Assembly (NCBI GenBank): GCA_025462835.1 | Contig: JAOAPH010000039.1 | Span: 1-64,000 of the forward strand | Direction of reading: 5' to 3' | Origin: Candidatus Angelobacter sp. | GTDB taxonomy: Bacteria; Acidobacteriota; Terriglobia; Terriglobales; Acidobacteriaceae | DNA length: 64,000 nucleotides | In this document: in pieces, positions 16,359 to 25,939 of the stretch | Layout of the letters: every line of letters begins with the position of its first letter | Numbering within the stretch: the first letter of the stretch is position 1 | The notes under the pieces: generated by a model | What the model saw: only the letters and a program-made list of their open reading frames with translations | What the model was told of the DNA's origin: nothing | Database searches by the model: none | Made by a program: the position numbers and the translations under genes

Positions 16359-17087
16359 CTACGATTCATTCCCTCTGTGGACATCTTGAAATGCCAGCAT
16401 TGAAGTGAGTCGCTGTTCCTTTTCATCATCGAACCCACAACTCGTTAAAAAATCTTTCGGATTCTCATAGGTGCCGAACATCATGTCCCACCAGACGATA
16501 TCCCCATAATTATTTTGGTGTTTGCCGTATTCATGGTGGATACGGTGCATTTCTGGTCTCTGGAAGAAATATCCGATCCATCGTGGGGTTTTGACGTTCG
16601 TGTGATAGAAGAATTCACCCGTGGCTGTGCAGAAAGTATAAAAAGCCCCGGCCTGCAGACTTAGCCCCCGAAAAGAGTAGACGAGTAAGCTCCCGATGAT
16701 GGAATTTACAACCATCTCAAGCGGGTGCTTGTAAAAAGATGTGATTACTTCTATCCGCTGCGGGCTGTGGTGGATCTGGTGAAATCCTAGCCAGAGAAAG
16801 TCAATCCGATGTCTCCAGCGATGCCACCAGTAGAAGATAAATGTCGCAATGAAATAAGCCAGCAGACCACCCGAAACAGTTGGAAGCGTTTGTCCCAAAT
16901 GGAAAACTGACTTTCCTGACAGCCATTTCTCCCATGAAATTCCGGCCAATAAAACGACACCTAGCTGGACCAGATTTACCAAAATGACGCGCAAAGGCCA
17001 AGTCTTAACCGCAGGCAATTTCCAGCCAGGAACTGCACGTTCTAAGATGAAGCAGCCCAAAGCTATCGCAGCGACATAAAGCAGCAT
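16359..17087 (-). CDS. Fatty acid hydroxylase/sterol desaturase-family membrane protein
   Basis: The 242-aa protein has about four hydrophobic spans and the histidine-box set of the integral di-iron family: HRWRHR (about 91-96), HQIHHSP (about 106-112), and HRIHHE (about 183-188). Family members hydroxylate or desaturate lipids or related substrates at the membrane; the true substrate cannot be inferred. ATG 17087 begins a hydrophobic segment, which fits. It is followed downstream by the phosphatase remnant and preceded by the ridA gene on the same strand (57 nt gap), so co-transcription is possible. Confidence 0.85.
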   Translation of the reverse strand: MLLYVAAIALGCFILERAVPGWKLPAVKTWPLRVILVNLVQLGVVLLAGISWEKWLSGKSVFHLGQTLPTVSGGLLAYFIATFIFYWWHRWRHRIDFLWLGFHQIHHSPQRIEVITSFYKHPLEMVVNSIIGSLLVYSFRGLSLQAGAFYTFCTATGEFFYHTNVKTPRWIGYFFQRPEMHRIHHEYGKHQNNYGDIVWWDMMFGTYENPKDFLTSCGFDDEKEQRLTSMLAFQDVHRGNES

Positions 17088-17144
17088 CGGTGAGCCCTCA
17101 GCGAACTCTGATTGACCTGTGCAGCCCTGAGTTGTAACGACATG

Positions 17145-17522
17145 TTACGCCAAGGCAATCACATCAATTTCCACCAGCACATCCTTCGGCAGCCGCGCGG
17201 CTTCAATCGTTGTTCGCGCAGGAGGTGGCGCGGGGAAGTGCCCTTTATAAACGTCGTTCATGGCGGTGAAATCAGTCATGTTCTTCAGGAAGACGCCGCA
17301 GCGTACGACTTTGTCCATTCCCGAACCCGCCGCTTTGAGGATTGCCGCGATGTTCTTGAGCGCACGATCAGTCTGCTCCGCGACACCACCTTCGATCACC
17401 TGGCCGGTTGCGGGGTCCATTGGTGTCTGTCCGGAGACGAAGACGAATCCATTGGCCTTGATGGCTTGTGAATACGGCCCGATGGCCTGTGGAGCGTCTT
17501 TGGTGGCAACTGGTTCGCGCAT
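17145..17522 (-). CDS. ridA: RidA-family enamine/imine deaminase
   Basis: The 125-aa protein shows AIGPYSQAI near the N-terminus, FVFVSGQTPMDPATG in the middle, and PARTTIEAARLPKDVLVEIDVIA at the end with the conserved Arg of the active pocket. This is the RidA/YjgF/UK114 fold, a trimer that hydrolyses reactive enamine intermediates such as 2-aminoacrylate. Start ATG 17522 has GGAGTCCT about 7-9 nt upstream; the 15-residue extension upstream is not needed. Confidence 0.93.
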   Translation of the reverse strand: MREPVATKDAPQAIGPYSQAIKANGFVFVSGQTPMDPATGQVIEGGVAEQTDRALKNIAAILKAAGSGMDKVVRCGVFLKNMTDFTAMNDVYKGHFPAPPPARTTIEAARLPKDVLVEIDVIALA

Positions 17523-17603
17523 GAATGAGGACTCCTTTACGGTGGCTGCGATGAAAGATTGTCTCATACGGGAGTTGGCGGTCCGCTATGACAAGCCAAT
17601 GCC

Positions 17604-17653
17604 CCCTCCGTGTTCTCCGTGCCTCCGTGGTGAATCAGCTTTTTTGTTAGAAT
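17604..17653 (+). promoter_or_regulatory. Repeat family R1 and mfd promoter
   Basis: The R1 repeat (CCCTCCGTGTTCTCCGTGCC...GGTGAAT, 17604-17635) ends 12 nt before TAGAAT (17648-17653). The CCGTGG inside the repeat (17625-17630) is spaced exactly 17 nt from the -10 box. ATG 17663 is 9 nt after the -10, so the mRNA is probably leaderless. Confidence 0.6.
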
Positions 17654-17662
17654 CGATTCTGC

Positions 17663-20600
17663 ATGATCCTTCCCTTTGTCCGTGAAATTCTTGCGGACGC
17701 GGAAAAATCCTCAGCTTTTCAGCGTGCGGCCACCCTCCTAAAAGCCCGCGCGGGGCGGACTCGTGTCTCCGGACTTACTCCTACGGCCAAAGCGCTGCAT
17801 TTGGCGCTGTTGCATCGGACAGTGGGGAAACCTTTGTTGGTCGTAGTCCCTAATAATCGAGCTGCCGAAGATCTCTTGCCAGTCCTGCAGTCTGTTGCCG
17901 AATTGTCCGGTGCGGCGCGACCGGACGCCGTTGTCATGTTGCCGGCGTTCGATGTGCTTCCCTTCGAGAATTTATCGCCGCATCCGGAGATTCAGGAAGA
18001 GCGCGCAACAGCGCTATGGAAGATCGCCAGCGGGGAAGTGGAGATTGTCATTGCGCCAATGGAAGCGGCTTCCATGCGACTGCAATCGGCTGAGTTCTAC
18101 GCCGACCTAACGCGAATCGTACGCCGGGCCGAAACCATTGATCCCGAGCAGTTGATTCAGCATTTGAACGTCATCGGATACAGTGCTGCTGATGTAGTGG
18201 AAATGCCGGGGCAGTACGCGCTGCGCGGCGGAATCCTGGATGTGTATCCGCCAGAAGCGGAGCGACCGGTGCGTGTCGAGTTTTTTGGTGACGACGTCGA
18301 ATCGATACGCAAGTTCGATCCCGCCACCCAGCGTTCGTCTACGCCAGTGGACGAAGTCGCGCTGCTGCCGTTGTCGGAGACGCCAGTCAGCGAGACGATA
18401 CTCGCCACGATACACGCGCGCTTGTCCGGAAGCCGCATCAGCGGATCAGAGCAGAGCGTGGCTGAAGCGATGTCCGCGACGGGTGTGACGGTTTTTCCCG
18501 GTTGGGAGTTCTACGCCTCTGTCGCAGGCGCAGATCAAAACCTATTTGACCTGATGCCGAATGCGTTGGTGATCGTCGATGAGCCGTCAGCGGTAAAGGC
18601 CGAAAGTGATCGCTGGTGGGAGAAAGTTATCGCCGCCCATGACCGCAGCGGAGTGGGATCGCTGGTCACTCCAGAAGAAATTTTTATTGAGCCAGAAGCG
18701 TGGCAGCAATTAGTGCAGTCTCACGCAGGAGCGGACATTGAAGAGTTGAACGTCGCCACTGCTGACGCTGAAGGTGATGTAGTTGATTTCCGATCGCAGC
18801 CTACGATGCGGTTCCACGGTTCAGTTCCCGCGATGGTGGAAGAAGTAAAAAAACTCAGCGCCGCGGGTGAGCGCGTGATCTTTGCCGCGCCGAATATGGG
18901 CGAGGTGGAGCGCTTGGCCGATATCTTCAGCGAGTACGGTGTGCACTTCCGCTTGGGGTCGCGCGTTCCCAAAGCCGGCACCAGCGAAACCTTTCTCGAC
19001 GAGACCGCTTATGCCACCGGCGACCTGAGCGCCGCGACAATTGTGAGGGCCTCCATTCCGCACGGGGTGGTGTTACCGGATTCGCGGCTTGTGCTGTTCG
19101 GCGCGCAAGACCTCTTCGACGATTCTGAAGTTGTGGTTAAGCGTCCGTCGCGGCAGAAGTCGGTTATCTCGACTTTTCTTTCTGACTTCCGTGATCTCGC
19201 AATCGGCGATTATGTTGTCCACGTTGAACACGGGATCGCTGAGTACAGGGGATTGAAAGAGATCGCGCAGGCAGATGGCGAAGCCAAGGGCGAGTTCATG
19301 CTACTTGAATTTGCCGAGGCCGCAAAGTTGTATGTCCCACTCACGCGATTGGATTTGATTCAGAAGTATCGTTCGACTGAGGGTGGGCGTCCGCCGCTCA
19401 GTCGTTTGGGCGGGACGGCGTGGGCCAAGACCAAGGCCCGCGTGAAGAAGGCCATGCAAGACATGGCCGACGAACTTCTCAAACTTTATGCCGAGCGCAA
19501 GACCGCTGTGGGACACGCATTTGCGCCTGACAACCAGTTCCAGCGCGAATTCGAAGATGCATTCGAGCACAACGAGACAAACGATCAGGTGACCTCAGTC
19601 GCCGACATCAAGCGCGACATGGAATCGACGTTGCCGATGGACCGCCTGCTCTGTGGCGACGTGGGATACGGCAAGACGGAAGTGGCAATGCGCGCGGCCT
19701 TCAAAGCCGTTAACGATAGCAAGCAAGTCGCAGTATTAGCGCCTACAACGGTACTGGCGTTTCAGCACTTCGAGACCTTCAAGCAGCGATTTGCCGCGTT
19801 TCCCATCACCATAGAAATGATCTCGCGCTTCCGCACCACGAAGCAGCAGAAGGAGATTATTGAAAAAGTCGAGCAGGGGAAAATCGATATCCTGATCGGC
19901 ACCCATCGTTTGTTATCACGCGACCTGAAATTTCCTGACCTCGGATTGCTCGTGGTCGATGAAGAGCAGCGCTTCGGTGTCCGCCATAAAGAGCGCCTGA
20001 AGCAGATGAAGAAAGAGGTGGACGTGCTGACTATGTCCGCCACTCCGATCCCACGCACGCTGCACATGTCGCTGGTGGGACTGCGCGACATGAGCGTCAT
20101 CGAGACGCCTCCGCGTGACCGCATAGCCATTCAAACTGTGGTCGCGGCATTCGACGAAAAGCTCATCAAGTCCTCCATCGAGCATGAACTCGAACGCGGA
20201 GGGCAGGCGTACTTTGTGCATAACCGCGTGGAGAGTATCTATGAGATTGCTGCCAAGCTGAAAGAGCTTGTGCCTAAGGCGCGCGTCATCGTCGGACACG
20301 GGCAGATGTCAGAGGGCGAACTGGAAAAGACGATGCTCGCGTTCATGCGCCACGAAGCCGACGTCCTGGTAGCGACGACGATCATTGAGAACGGACTCGA
20401 CATTCCGCTCTGCAACACCATCATGATCAATCGCGCGGATCGGCACGGGCTGTCAGAGTTGTACCAGTTGCGCGGACGCGTCGGCCGGTCGAACCGGCGG
20501 TCGTATGCGTATCTGCTGATTCCGGCGGAGCAGGAGCTGACTCCGATTGCGCGGCGTCGGCTGGCAGCGCTGAAGGAATTTTCCGATCTGGGCGCAGGAT

Positions 20601-21205
20601 TCAAGATCGCAGCGCTCGACCTTGAATTGCGCGGTGCGGGAAATATGCTCGGCGGCGAGCAGAGCGGGCATGTTGAGGCTATCGGGTTCGAGATGTACAC
20701 CACTATGCTGGAGCGCACGGTGCGGGAGATCAAAGGCGAACAGCAAGCGGACACCGTCTCAACGCAGCTCAATCTTGCGCTGAACCTCCGAATTCCAAAC
20801 GATTACGTCTCAGAAGAAAATCAACGTTTGCGAATGTACAAGCGCATCGCCGGGGTGGAGAATGAAGACCAATTGGCCGACGTTCGCGCCGAACTTGTCG
20901 ACCGCTACGGCGAGCCACCCGCTCCGGTCCGCAACCTGCTGGATGCTACCGCACTGAAGATGGTGGGACAGCGCGTCGGAGTTGCGGGGATTGACCGCAA
21001 ACAGAACATCATGAACATCAAGTTCACGGAGTCCGCGGAGATTGATCCTGCGAAGCTGGCCGGGTTTGTTGCATCCAACAAAGGTGCGCAGTTCTCTCCA
21101 GGCGGAACATTGAAATTCGTTTTGAAGACCACAGCGGCGGATGCGGTGATTGCGACAGTAAGAGAATTGCTGCACCATCTCGCCGCTCAGCCCGTGCGCG
21201 TTTAG
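17663..21205 (+). CDS. mfd: Transcription-repair coupling factor Mfd
   Basis: The 1180-aa protein is the normal Mfd length. The N-terminal third is the UvrB-like module (VIAPMEAAS, DVVEMPGQYALRGGILDVYP). The central RNA polymerase-interacting domain has VVHVEHGIAEYRG. The translocase has Walker A GDVGYGKTEVA near residue 665 and DEEQRFGV near 765, then TRG-type NNRVESI and TIIENGLDIP, and the C-terminal D7-like part. Mfd removes RNA polymerase stalled at DNA damage and recruits UvrA; an UvrC-like gene with lost nuclease sites is elsewhere in this window. It is transcribed from a repeat-linked promoter without Shine-Dalgarno. Confidence 0.97.
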   Translation: MILPFVREILADAEKSSAFQRAATLLKARAGRTRVSGLTPTAKALHLALLHRTVGKPLLVVVPNNRAAEDLLPVLQSVAELSGAARPDAVVMLPAFDVLPFENLSPHPEIQEERATALWKIASGEVEIVIAPMEAASMRLQSAEFYADLTRIVRRAETIDPEQLIQHLNVIGYSAADVVEMPGQYALRGGILDVYPPEAERPVRVEFFGDDVESIRKFDPATQRSSTPVDEVALLPLSETPVSETILATIHARLSGSRISGSEQSVAEAMSATGVTVFPGWEFYASVAGADQNLFDLMPNALVIVDEPSAVKAESDRWWEKVIAAHDRSGVGSLVTPEEIFIEPEAWQQLVQSHAGADIEELNVATADAEGDVVDFRSQPTMRFHGSVPAMVEEVKKLSAAGERVIFAAPNMGEVERLADIFSEYGVHFRLGSRVPKAGTSETFLDETAYATGDLSAATIVRASIPHGVVLPDSRLVLFGAQDLFDDSEVVVKRPSRQKSVISTFLSDFRDLAIGDYVVHVEHGIAEYRGLKEIAQADGEAKGEFMLLEFAEAAKLYVPLTRLDLIQKYRSTEGGRPPLSRLGGTAWAKTKARVKKAMQDMADELLKLYAERKTAVGHAFAPDNQFQREFEDAFEHNETNDQVTSVADIKRDMESTLPMDRLLCGDVGYGKTEVAMRAAFKAVNDSKQVAVLAPTTVLAFQHFETFKQRFAAFPITIEMISRFRTTKQQKEIIEKVEQGKIDILIGTHRLLSRDLKFPDLGLLVVDEEQRFGVRHKERLKQMKKEVDVLTMSATPIPRTLHMSLVGLRDMSVIETPPRDRIAIQTVVAAFDEKLIKSSIEHELERGGQAYFVHNRVESIYEIAAKLKELVPKARVIVGHGQMSEGELEKTMLAFMRHEADVLVATTIIENGLDIPLCNTIMINRADRHGLSELYQLRGRVGRSNRRSYAYLLIPAEQELTPIARRRLAALKEFSDLGAGFKIAALDLELRGAGNMLGGEQSGHVEAIGFEMYTTMLERTVREIKGEQQADTVSTQLNLALNLRIPNDYVSEENQRLRMYKRIAGVENEDQLADVRAELVDRYGEPPAPVRNLLDATALKMVGQRVGVAGIDRKQNIMNIKFTESAEIDPAKLAGFVASNKGAQFSPGGTLKFVLKTTAADAVIATVRELLHHLAAQPVRV

Positions 21206-21246
21206 ATTTTTCTGGCCCAAGCAGAATCCTGCAACAAGAAGGAAAG

Positions 21247-23031
21247 ATGATGAAAGCACGAAGCGTAATCCTCGCGCTCATTTTGGCGAGTGTTGGATTC
21301 ACCACGTCAAGCTTCTCTCAAGCCAAGAAAGCGACTGCACCGGCGAAAGCCGGGCAGACCGATACGTTCACCAAACTTGCGGACGAGTTCTTCGACCAGG
21401 TGTATTTCAAGTTCAACCCGACGCAGGGTACCGCTGCGGGATTGCACCGGTATGATCCGCAGCTGGAGGACTACTCGCGTGCGGGAGTCGATAAGCAAAT
21501 TGCGGCGCTGAAGCAATATCGCGATCGATTTGCAGCAGAAGACACGGCGAAATGGCCGCAGGAGCGTATTGCCGACCGCGAACTCATCGTTAATTACATC
21601 AACGGCACGCTGCTTGAACTCGAATCCATTCGCCAGTGGGAGAAGAACCCCGACCGCTACTCCTCCGGGATCAGCAATAGCGCATTTTTGATCATGTCGC
21701 GAAAATTTGCTTCGGCTGACGTGCGGTTGCGTTCGCTGATCGCGCGCGAGAAGCAGATGCCCGCCGCCTTTGAGGCGGCCCGCGCGAATTTGAAGAATCC
21801 TCCTCAGGTTTATACCGAAGTCGCCCTGATGCAACTGCCCGGCATCATCAACTTTTTTGAGAAAGATGTGCCGCTTGCATTCAAAGACGTGCACGACAAG
21901 AAGCTGATCGCGGAATTTGGCCAGGCCAATGCAGGTGTGGTCGAGGCCCTGCGCAGTTATCAGAAATATCTGAAAGTCACGCTGCTCCCCGTTTCTAAAG
22001 GCGATTTCCGCATTGGCGCGGAGAACTACAGCAAGAAGCTCCAGTATGACGAGATGGTGGACATCCCGCTCGACAAGCTTCTGGAGATTGGCTACGCGAA
22101 CCTGCGCCAGAACCAGCAATGGTTCAAGGAGACCGCGGCAAAGCTCGACTCAACGAAGACTCCGCAGCAGGTGTTGGAGCAGATCGGAAACGAGCATCCT
22201 GCGCCCGACCAACTCTTGCAGAGTTTCCGCAATACCTTCGATTCGCTGCAAGGATTTATCAACGAGAAGAAGATCGTAACCATCCCATCGAAAATCGAGC
22301 CGATCGTGGAAGAGACACCACCGTTCGAACGCGCCTTAACGTTTGCGTCGATGGACACACCCGGGCCGTTCGAAAAGGTGGCGAAAGAAGCATTCTTCAA
22401 CGTGACCTTGCCGGAGCCGGAGTGGACTCCAAAGCGGGTCGCCGAGCACATGGCGGGATTCAATCACGGCACCATAATCTCCACCGCCGTACATGAAGCT
22501 TATCCCGGACATTATGTGCAGTTTCTATGGGTGCCTGCTGCACCGTCGAAAGTGCGGAAGCTGCTGGGCGCAAGTTCCAATGCGGAAGGCTGGGCGCATT
22601 ATTGCGAACAGATGATGCTGGATGAAGGTTACGGAGTGCCCAAAGGTGGCAGTCAGGATTCACCGGAATTCCTCAAACTGCGCTTGGGCCAGTTGCAGGA
22701 CGCGCTGTTGCGAAACGCCCGTTACATTGTCGGCATTCAAATGCACACCGGCAAGATGACCTTCGAGGAAGGCGTGGATTTCTTCGTCAATGAGGGGTAT
22801 CAATCACGCACCAATGGTATGCGGGAGACGCGTCGTGGGACTTCCGACCCAACCTATCTCTATTACACCTTGGGCAAGTTGGAGATCTTGAAGCTGCGTG
22901 ACGATTACAAGAAACTTCGCGGTCCGAAGTTCTCCCTGGAAGAATTTCACAACACATTCTTGAAACAGGGATTTCCGCCTGTGAAATTGATTCGCAGACA
23001 GATGTTGGGAAATGACAGCCCTACGTTGTAG
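21247..23031 (+). CDS. DUF885-family secreted protein
   Basis: The 594-aa protein has a signal peptide (MMKARSVILALILASVGFTT, cut near 27) and the DUF885 pattern. HEAYPGHYVQF around residues 416-426 holds H416, E417 and H422, and NAEGWAHYCEQMM follows near 443, so a zinc-metallopeptidase-like site is likely. DUF885 proteins are predicted hydrolases of the periplasm with unknown substrate. Start: GAAGGA 4 nt before ATG 21247 (ATG 21250 is also possible). It follows mfd by 41 nt and may be co-transcribed with it. Confidence 0.9.
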   Translation: MMKARSVILALILASVGFTTSSFSQAKKATAPAKAGQTDTFTKLADEFFDQVYFKFNPTQGTAAGLHRYDPQLEDYSRAGVDKQIAALKQYRDRFAAEDTAKWPQERIADRELIVNYINGTLLELESIRQWEKNPDRYSSGISNSAFLIMSRKFASADVRLRSLIAREKQMPAAFEAARANLKNPPQVYTEVALMQLPGIINFFEKDVPLAFKDVHDKKLIAEFGQANAGVVEALRSYQKYLKVTLLPVSKGDFRIGAENYSKKLQYDEMVDIPLDKLLEIGYANLRQNQQWFKETAAKLDSTKTPQQVLEQIGNEHPAPDQLLQSFRNTFDSLQGFINEKKIVTIPSKIEPIVEETPPFERALTFASMDTPGPFEKVAKEAFFNVTLPEPEWTPKRVAEHMAGFNHGTIISTAVHEAYPGHYVQFLWVPAAPSKVRKLLGASSNAEGWAHYCEQMMLDEGYGVPKGGSQDSPEFLKLRLGQLQDALLRNARYIVGIQMHTGKMTFEEGVDFFVNEGYQSRTNGMRETRRGTSDPTYLYYTLGKLEILKLRDDYKKLRGPKFSLEEFHNTFLKQGFPPVKLIRRQMLGNDSPTL

Positions 23032-23070
23032 CTACTGCAAACAATCAGTTTTGCTGTATAAGAGAGACCT

Positions 23071-23955
23071 ATGAAAATGAAAGTTCGAAAGGCGGTATTT
23101 CCTGCAGCGGGTTTGGGCACGCGATTTTTGCCGGCAACCAAAGCCATGCCGAAAGAAATGTTGCCCCTCGTGGACAAGCCCATCATCCAGTACGGCGTGG
23201 AAGAGGCGCTGGCTGCGGGTTGCGACCAGATCATCATAGTTACCGGCCGCGGCAAGACTGCGATCGAAGACCACTTTGACCAAAGCTATGAGCTGGAACA
23301 ACTGCTGGAAGAAAAAGGGAAGACTGAGCTGCTGACGATTGTCCGGCAGATCTCAGACATGATCCACGTTGCCTACGTCCGGCAGAAGCAGGCGCTGGGA
23401 CTGGGTCATGCGGTGTTGATGGCACGCGAACTTGTAGGCGACGAGCCATTCGCCGTGTTGCTGGCTGACGATGTTATCTCCGGCCCCGTTCCGTGCTTGA
23501 AACAGATGATCAAAGCCTTCGAGGCGACGCAATCATCCATTATCGCGACGCAGCAAGTGGATGGCCCGGCGATATCGGCCTACGGCGTCATCGATGGCAG
23601 TCCTGTGCGTACCGGCAAATTCAATGGCCGCTTGCACAACATCAAGAACCTGGTGGAAAAGCCGAAGTGGGAAGAAGCGCCGTCAAACCAGGCGATCATC
23701 GGTCGATACATCCTCACACCGGAGATCTTCAAGGCATTGGACCGCACGCCGCTTGGCGCCGGAGGAGAACTGCAACTGACTGACGGATTGCGCCTGCTTT
23801 TGAAGAAGGAAAAGGTTTACGGATACAACTTCGAAGGCGTGCGTCACGATACCGGCGATAAGCTGGGATTCCTGAAGGCGACAGTTGAATTCGCCTTGCA
23901 GAGAAAAGATCTTGGATCGGGTCTGCGAGACTATCTCAAGACGCTCAAGCTCTAG
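23071..23955 (+). CDS. galU: UTP-glucose-1-phosphate uridylyltransferase
   Basis: The 294-aa protein starts KVRKAVFPAAGLGTRFLPATKAMPKEMLPLVDKP, the nucleotidyltransferase signature, and includes VLLADDVI and a LVEKPKWEEAPSN block typical of GalU. The enzyme makes UDP-glucose for polysaccharides and glycolipids. The stop codon abuts the end of the opposite-strand DinB gene with no gap. A TATAAG box ends 8 nt before ATG 23071, while the AGAGAG between them is only a weak Shine-Dalgarno, so a leaderless mRNA is possible. Confidence 0.95.
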   Translation: MKMKVRKAVFPAAGLGTRFLPATKAMPKEMLPLVDKPIIQYGVEEALAAGCDQIIIVTGRGKTAIEDHFDQSYELEQLLEEKGKTELLTIVRQISDMIHVAYVRQKQALGLGHAVLMARELVGDEPFAVLLADDVISGPVPCLKQMIKAFEATQSSIIATQQVDGPAISAYGVIDGSPVRTGKFNGRLHNIKNLVEKPKWEEAPSNQAIIGRYILTPEIFKALDRTPLGAGGELQLTDGLRLLLKKEKVYGYNFEGVRHDTGDKLGFLKATVEFALQRKDLGSGLRDYLKTLKL

Positions 23956-24447
23956 CTACTGAATCGCTTCCGAGAAAAGAAAATCGTGCTGCCAATCCTG
24001 TTTGTAGCCGGCTGACCGTAGCGTGGTGGCCAGTTGAGCCCAGTGTCGCGTGCTGTGCAGCAGAGTGTGGACGAATATCTTTCGCTTGCTGCTGGTCAAA
24101 GTTCCCATGGAGCGGCTGGGGAACTCGATGACTTTTTTCCACTCTTCTTCCGTCGCTGAATCCAAGAATCCTCTTAGCTTTCGAAACGCACGCTCTCCTG
24201 TCTCGAACAATACCGCGATATCACTGGGAAAAGTTTCGTAGGGAGTGACATCTTCACCCAGCAGTCGCTCTGCATAGCGCGTGTCGACGGCGACAATGTG
24301 CAGCACCAGATTGCGCACGTCCTTCGCTTGCGCGATATCGAGTTTCACATCGAGTGCAGCAGGGTTTTCTTGAAACCACTTTTGCCAACGACGCGATTCG
24401 TTTTCCGCATAGGCGAGTAATTCCGAGAGCTTGAGAGCAGGATCCAT
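23956..24447 (-). CDS. DinB-like four-helix protein
   Basis: The 163-aa protein is helical and has the DinB-family histidines: a His in LHIVAVDTRYAERL near residue 50 and two in FVHTLLHSTRHWAQLAT near 130. These form a divalent-metal site in DinB/YfiT hydrolases and thiol transferases. Function here is unknown. The start ATG 24447 has TATACT ending 7 nt upstream (leaderless). It is convergent with galU (no gap) and 34 nt downstream of the nitroreductase gene on the same strand. Confidence 0.78.
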   Translation of the reverse strand: MDPALKLSELLAYAENESRRWQKWFQENPAALDVKLDIAQAKDVRNLVLHIVAVDTRYAERLLGEDVTPYETFPSDIAVLFETGERAFRKLRGFLDSATEEEWKKVIEFPSRSMGTLTSSKRKIFVHTLLHSTRHWAQLATTLRSAGYKQDWQHDFLFSEAIQ

Positions 24448-24481
24448 GACCAGCAGTATATTGCGATAGGAGAACTGCTGC

Positions 24482-25156
24482 TTAGAGTTTCAGGCCTTTT
24501 CCCCACGCGCCTTCGAAGACTGTGTGTTCCATGGGGAAGCGTCCGGCGTATTTCTTGTCCGGGCCTTTGAGGCGTCCCACCCCGAGCATCGCCACCACGC
24601 GAACATCTTGCTGCGGAATACCAAGCACCTGCTTTACCTGTGATTCCACGAAGCCTTCCATGGGAGCAGTGTCATAGCCGAGCGCTTCGGCCATCAGCAT
24701 CATGTGAGTGACGGCGATCATGATATGGCGATTGCCCCACACCGCCCAGTCTGGTCCCCATCCGCAGATATCGCCGGGCTCGCCGCTCAGCGCGCTGGTG
24801 ACTGCTTTACGCGAGCTTTCATTCTGCTCGTCCGTGAATCCGTGTTCCTTAGCGATAGCCAGCATCTTTTCCAGATCGCCCTGCTGCCAGGCTTTGATTG
24901 CGACACAAGCCGTAATGACTACGGATGCGGTCTCAACCTTCTGTTGGCCGAAAGCGGCACCGCGTAGCGCTTTGCGCAGAGCGGGATCACGCGCAACGAT
25001 AAAGCGCCAGGGCTGAAGATTGTATCCGCTGGGTGCTTCACGACCGGCGTCAAGAATCTGCTTCAGAGCGGAGTCGGGAATGGGAGAACCATCAAAATCC
25101 GGCGTAGCGCGGCGGGTGCGAATCACTTCGGAGAGGGGTTTTTCGTTGGCGGCCAT
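24482..25156 (-). CDS. Nitroreductase-family oxidoreductase
   Basis: The 224-aa protein has RRATPDFDGSPIP near the start and APSGYNLQPWRFIVARD at about 41-57, the FMN-binding pattern of nitroreductases. The later part has GYDTAPMEGF and GVGRLKG, also usual. These enzymes use NAD(P)H to reduce nitro compounds or quinones; the natural substrate is unknown. GGGAGA is 5 nt upstream of ATG 25156. It follows the racemase gene by 75 nt and may be co-transcribed with it. Confidence 0.9.
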   Translation of the reverse strand: MAANEKPLSEVIRTRRATPDFDGSPIPDSALKQILDAGREAPSGYNLQPWRFIVARDPALRKALRGAAFGQQKVETASVVITACVAIKAWQQGDLEKMLAIAKEHGFTDEQNESSRKAVTSALSGEPGDICGWGPDWAVWGNRHIMIAVTHMMLMAEALGYDTAPMEGFVESQVKQVLGIPQQDVRVVAMLGVGRLKGPDKKYAGRFPMEHTVFEGAWGKGLKL

Positions 25157-25231
25157 TTCGTTCTCCCTGGTTTAAGACGTACATAGATGTGGGGACGACG
25201 GCAAAGGTTACACTTTAGACTGCGAGAAACC

Positions 25232-25924
25232 TCAACTTGCAACAGCCCTCTTCAGCGCTGCTCGCGCCAGCAGGCGCGTGGAATCGACTATCGGCAACGG
25301 CGAATTCGAATCGGAGACGAGCAGCGGAATCTCTGTGCAGCTCAAAGCTACCGCATCACAGCCGTTGTTCTTGAGGTCGTTAATCACTTCCTGAAAGTAC
25401 TTGAGTGACTCCGGCAGGAATCGCGAGTTCACCAGCTCATCGAAGATGATGGAGTTAATGCGGACGCGCTGCGCCAGTTCAGGAATCGCGTGCGCGATCC
25501 CAGCAGCCTTTAGCTTGGGTGGATACACGGGACCTTCCATCAGATACTTGGTCCCGGTCACTCCCACCTTTTTGAAGTTGCGTCGTGCAGCCTCCGCCGC
25601 GACTTCTTCTGCGATATGCAGCCAGGGCAGGGGAGACTGGTCGCGCACCATGTCCAAGGCCTGATGGATAGTGTTATCCGGACAGATCAGGAAGTCGGCG
25701 CCGATCTTTGCCAGCTTCCGCGCGGAATCCAGCATGAGGTCGCCAACGCCGCTCCAATCGTCGCGATAGATGCACTCCATGTACTCGTGCAGCGAGTGCG
25801 TGTGCATGCTGACTTCGGGATGATTGTGCCTCCCCATCAGCGCCGCGCCTTCTACGCAGACGGTGCGATAACAGAGCGCCGCGCCTTCCGCGCTGCATGC
25901 GACTATGCCGATGTGCCTTGCCAT
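25232..25924 (-). CDS. Aspartate/glutamate racemase-family protein
   Basis: The 230-aa protein has both catalytic cysteines in the usual contexts: C81 in ICPDNTIH and C196 in LSCTEIP, plus an N-terminal HIGIVACSAEGAAL. This is the Asp/Glu/hydantoin racemase fold, which interconverts L- and D-amino acids without cofactors; likely substrate aspartate or glutamate. The start ATG 25924 is 15 nt downstream of the TPR protein's stop codon. Confidence 0.88.
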   Translation of the reverse strand: MARHIGIVACSAEGAALCYRTVCVEGAALMGRHNHPEVSMHTHSLHEYMECIYRDDWSGVGDLMLDSARKLAKIGADFLICPDNTIHQALDMVRDQSPLPWLHIAEEVAAEAARRNFKKVGVTGTKYLMEGPVYPPKLKAAGIAHAIPELAQRVRINSIIFDELVNSRFLPESLKYFQEVINDLKNNGCDAVALSCTEIPLLVSDSNSPLPIVDSTRLLARAALKRAVAS

Positions 25925-25939
25925 TTCGTAGTGAGTCGG

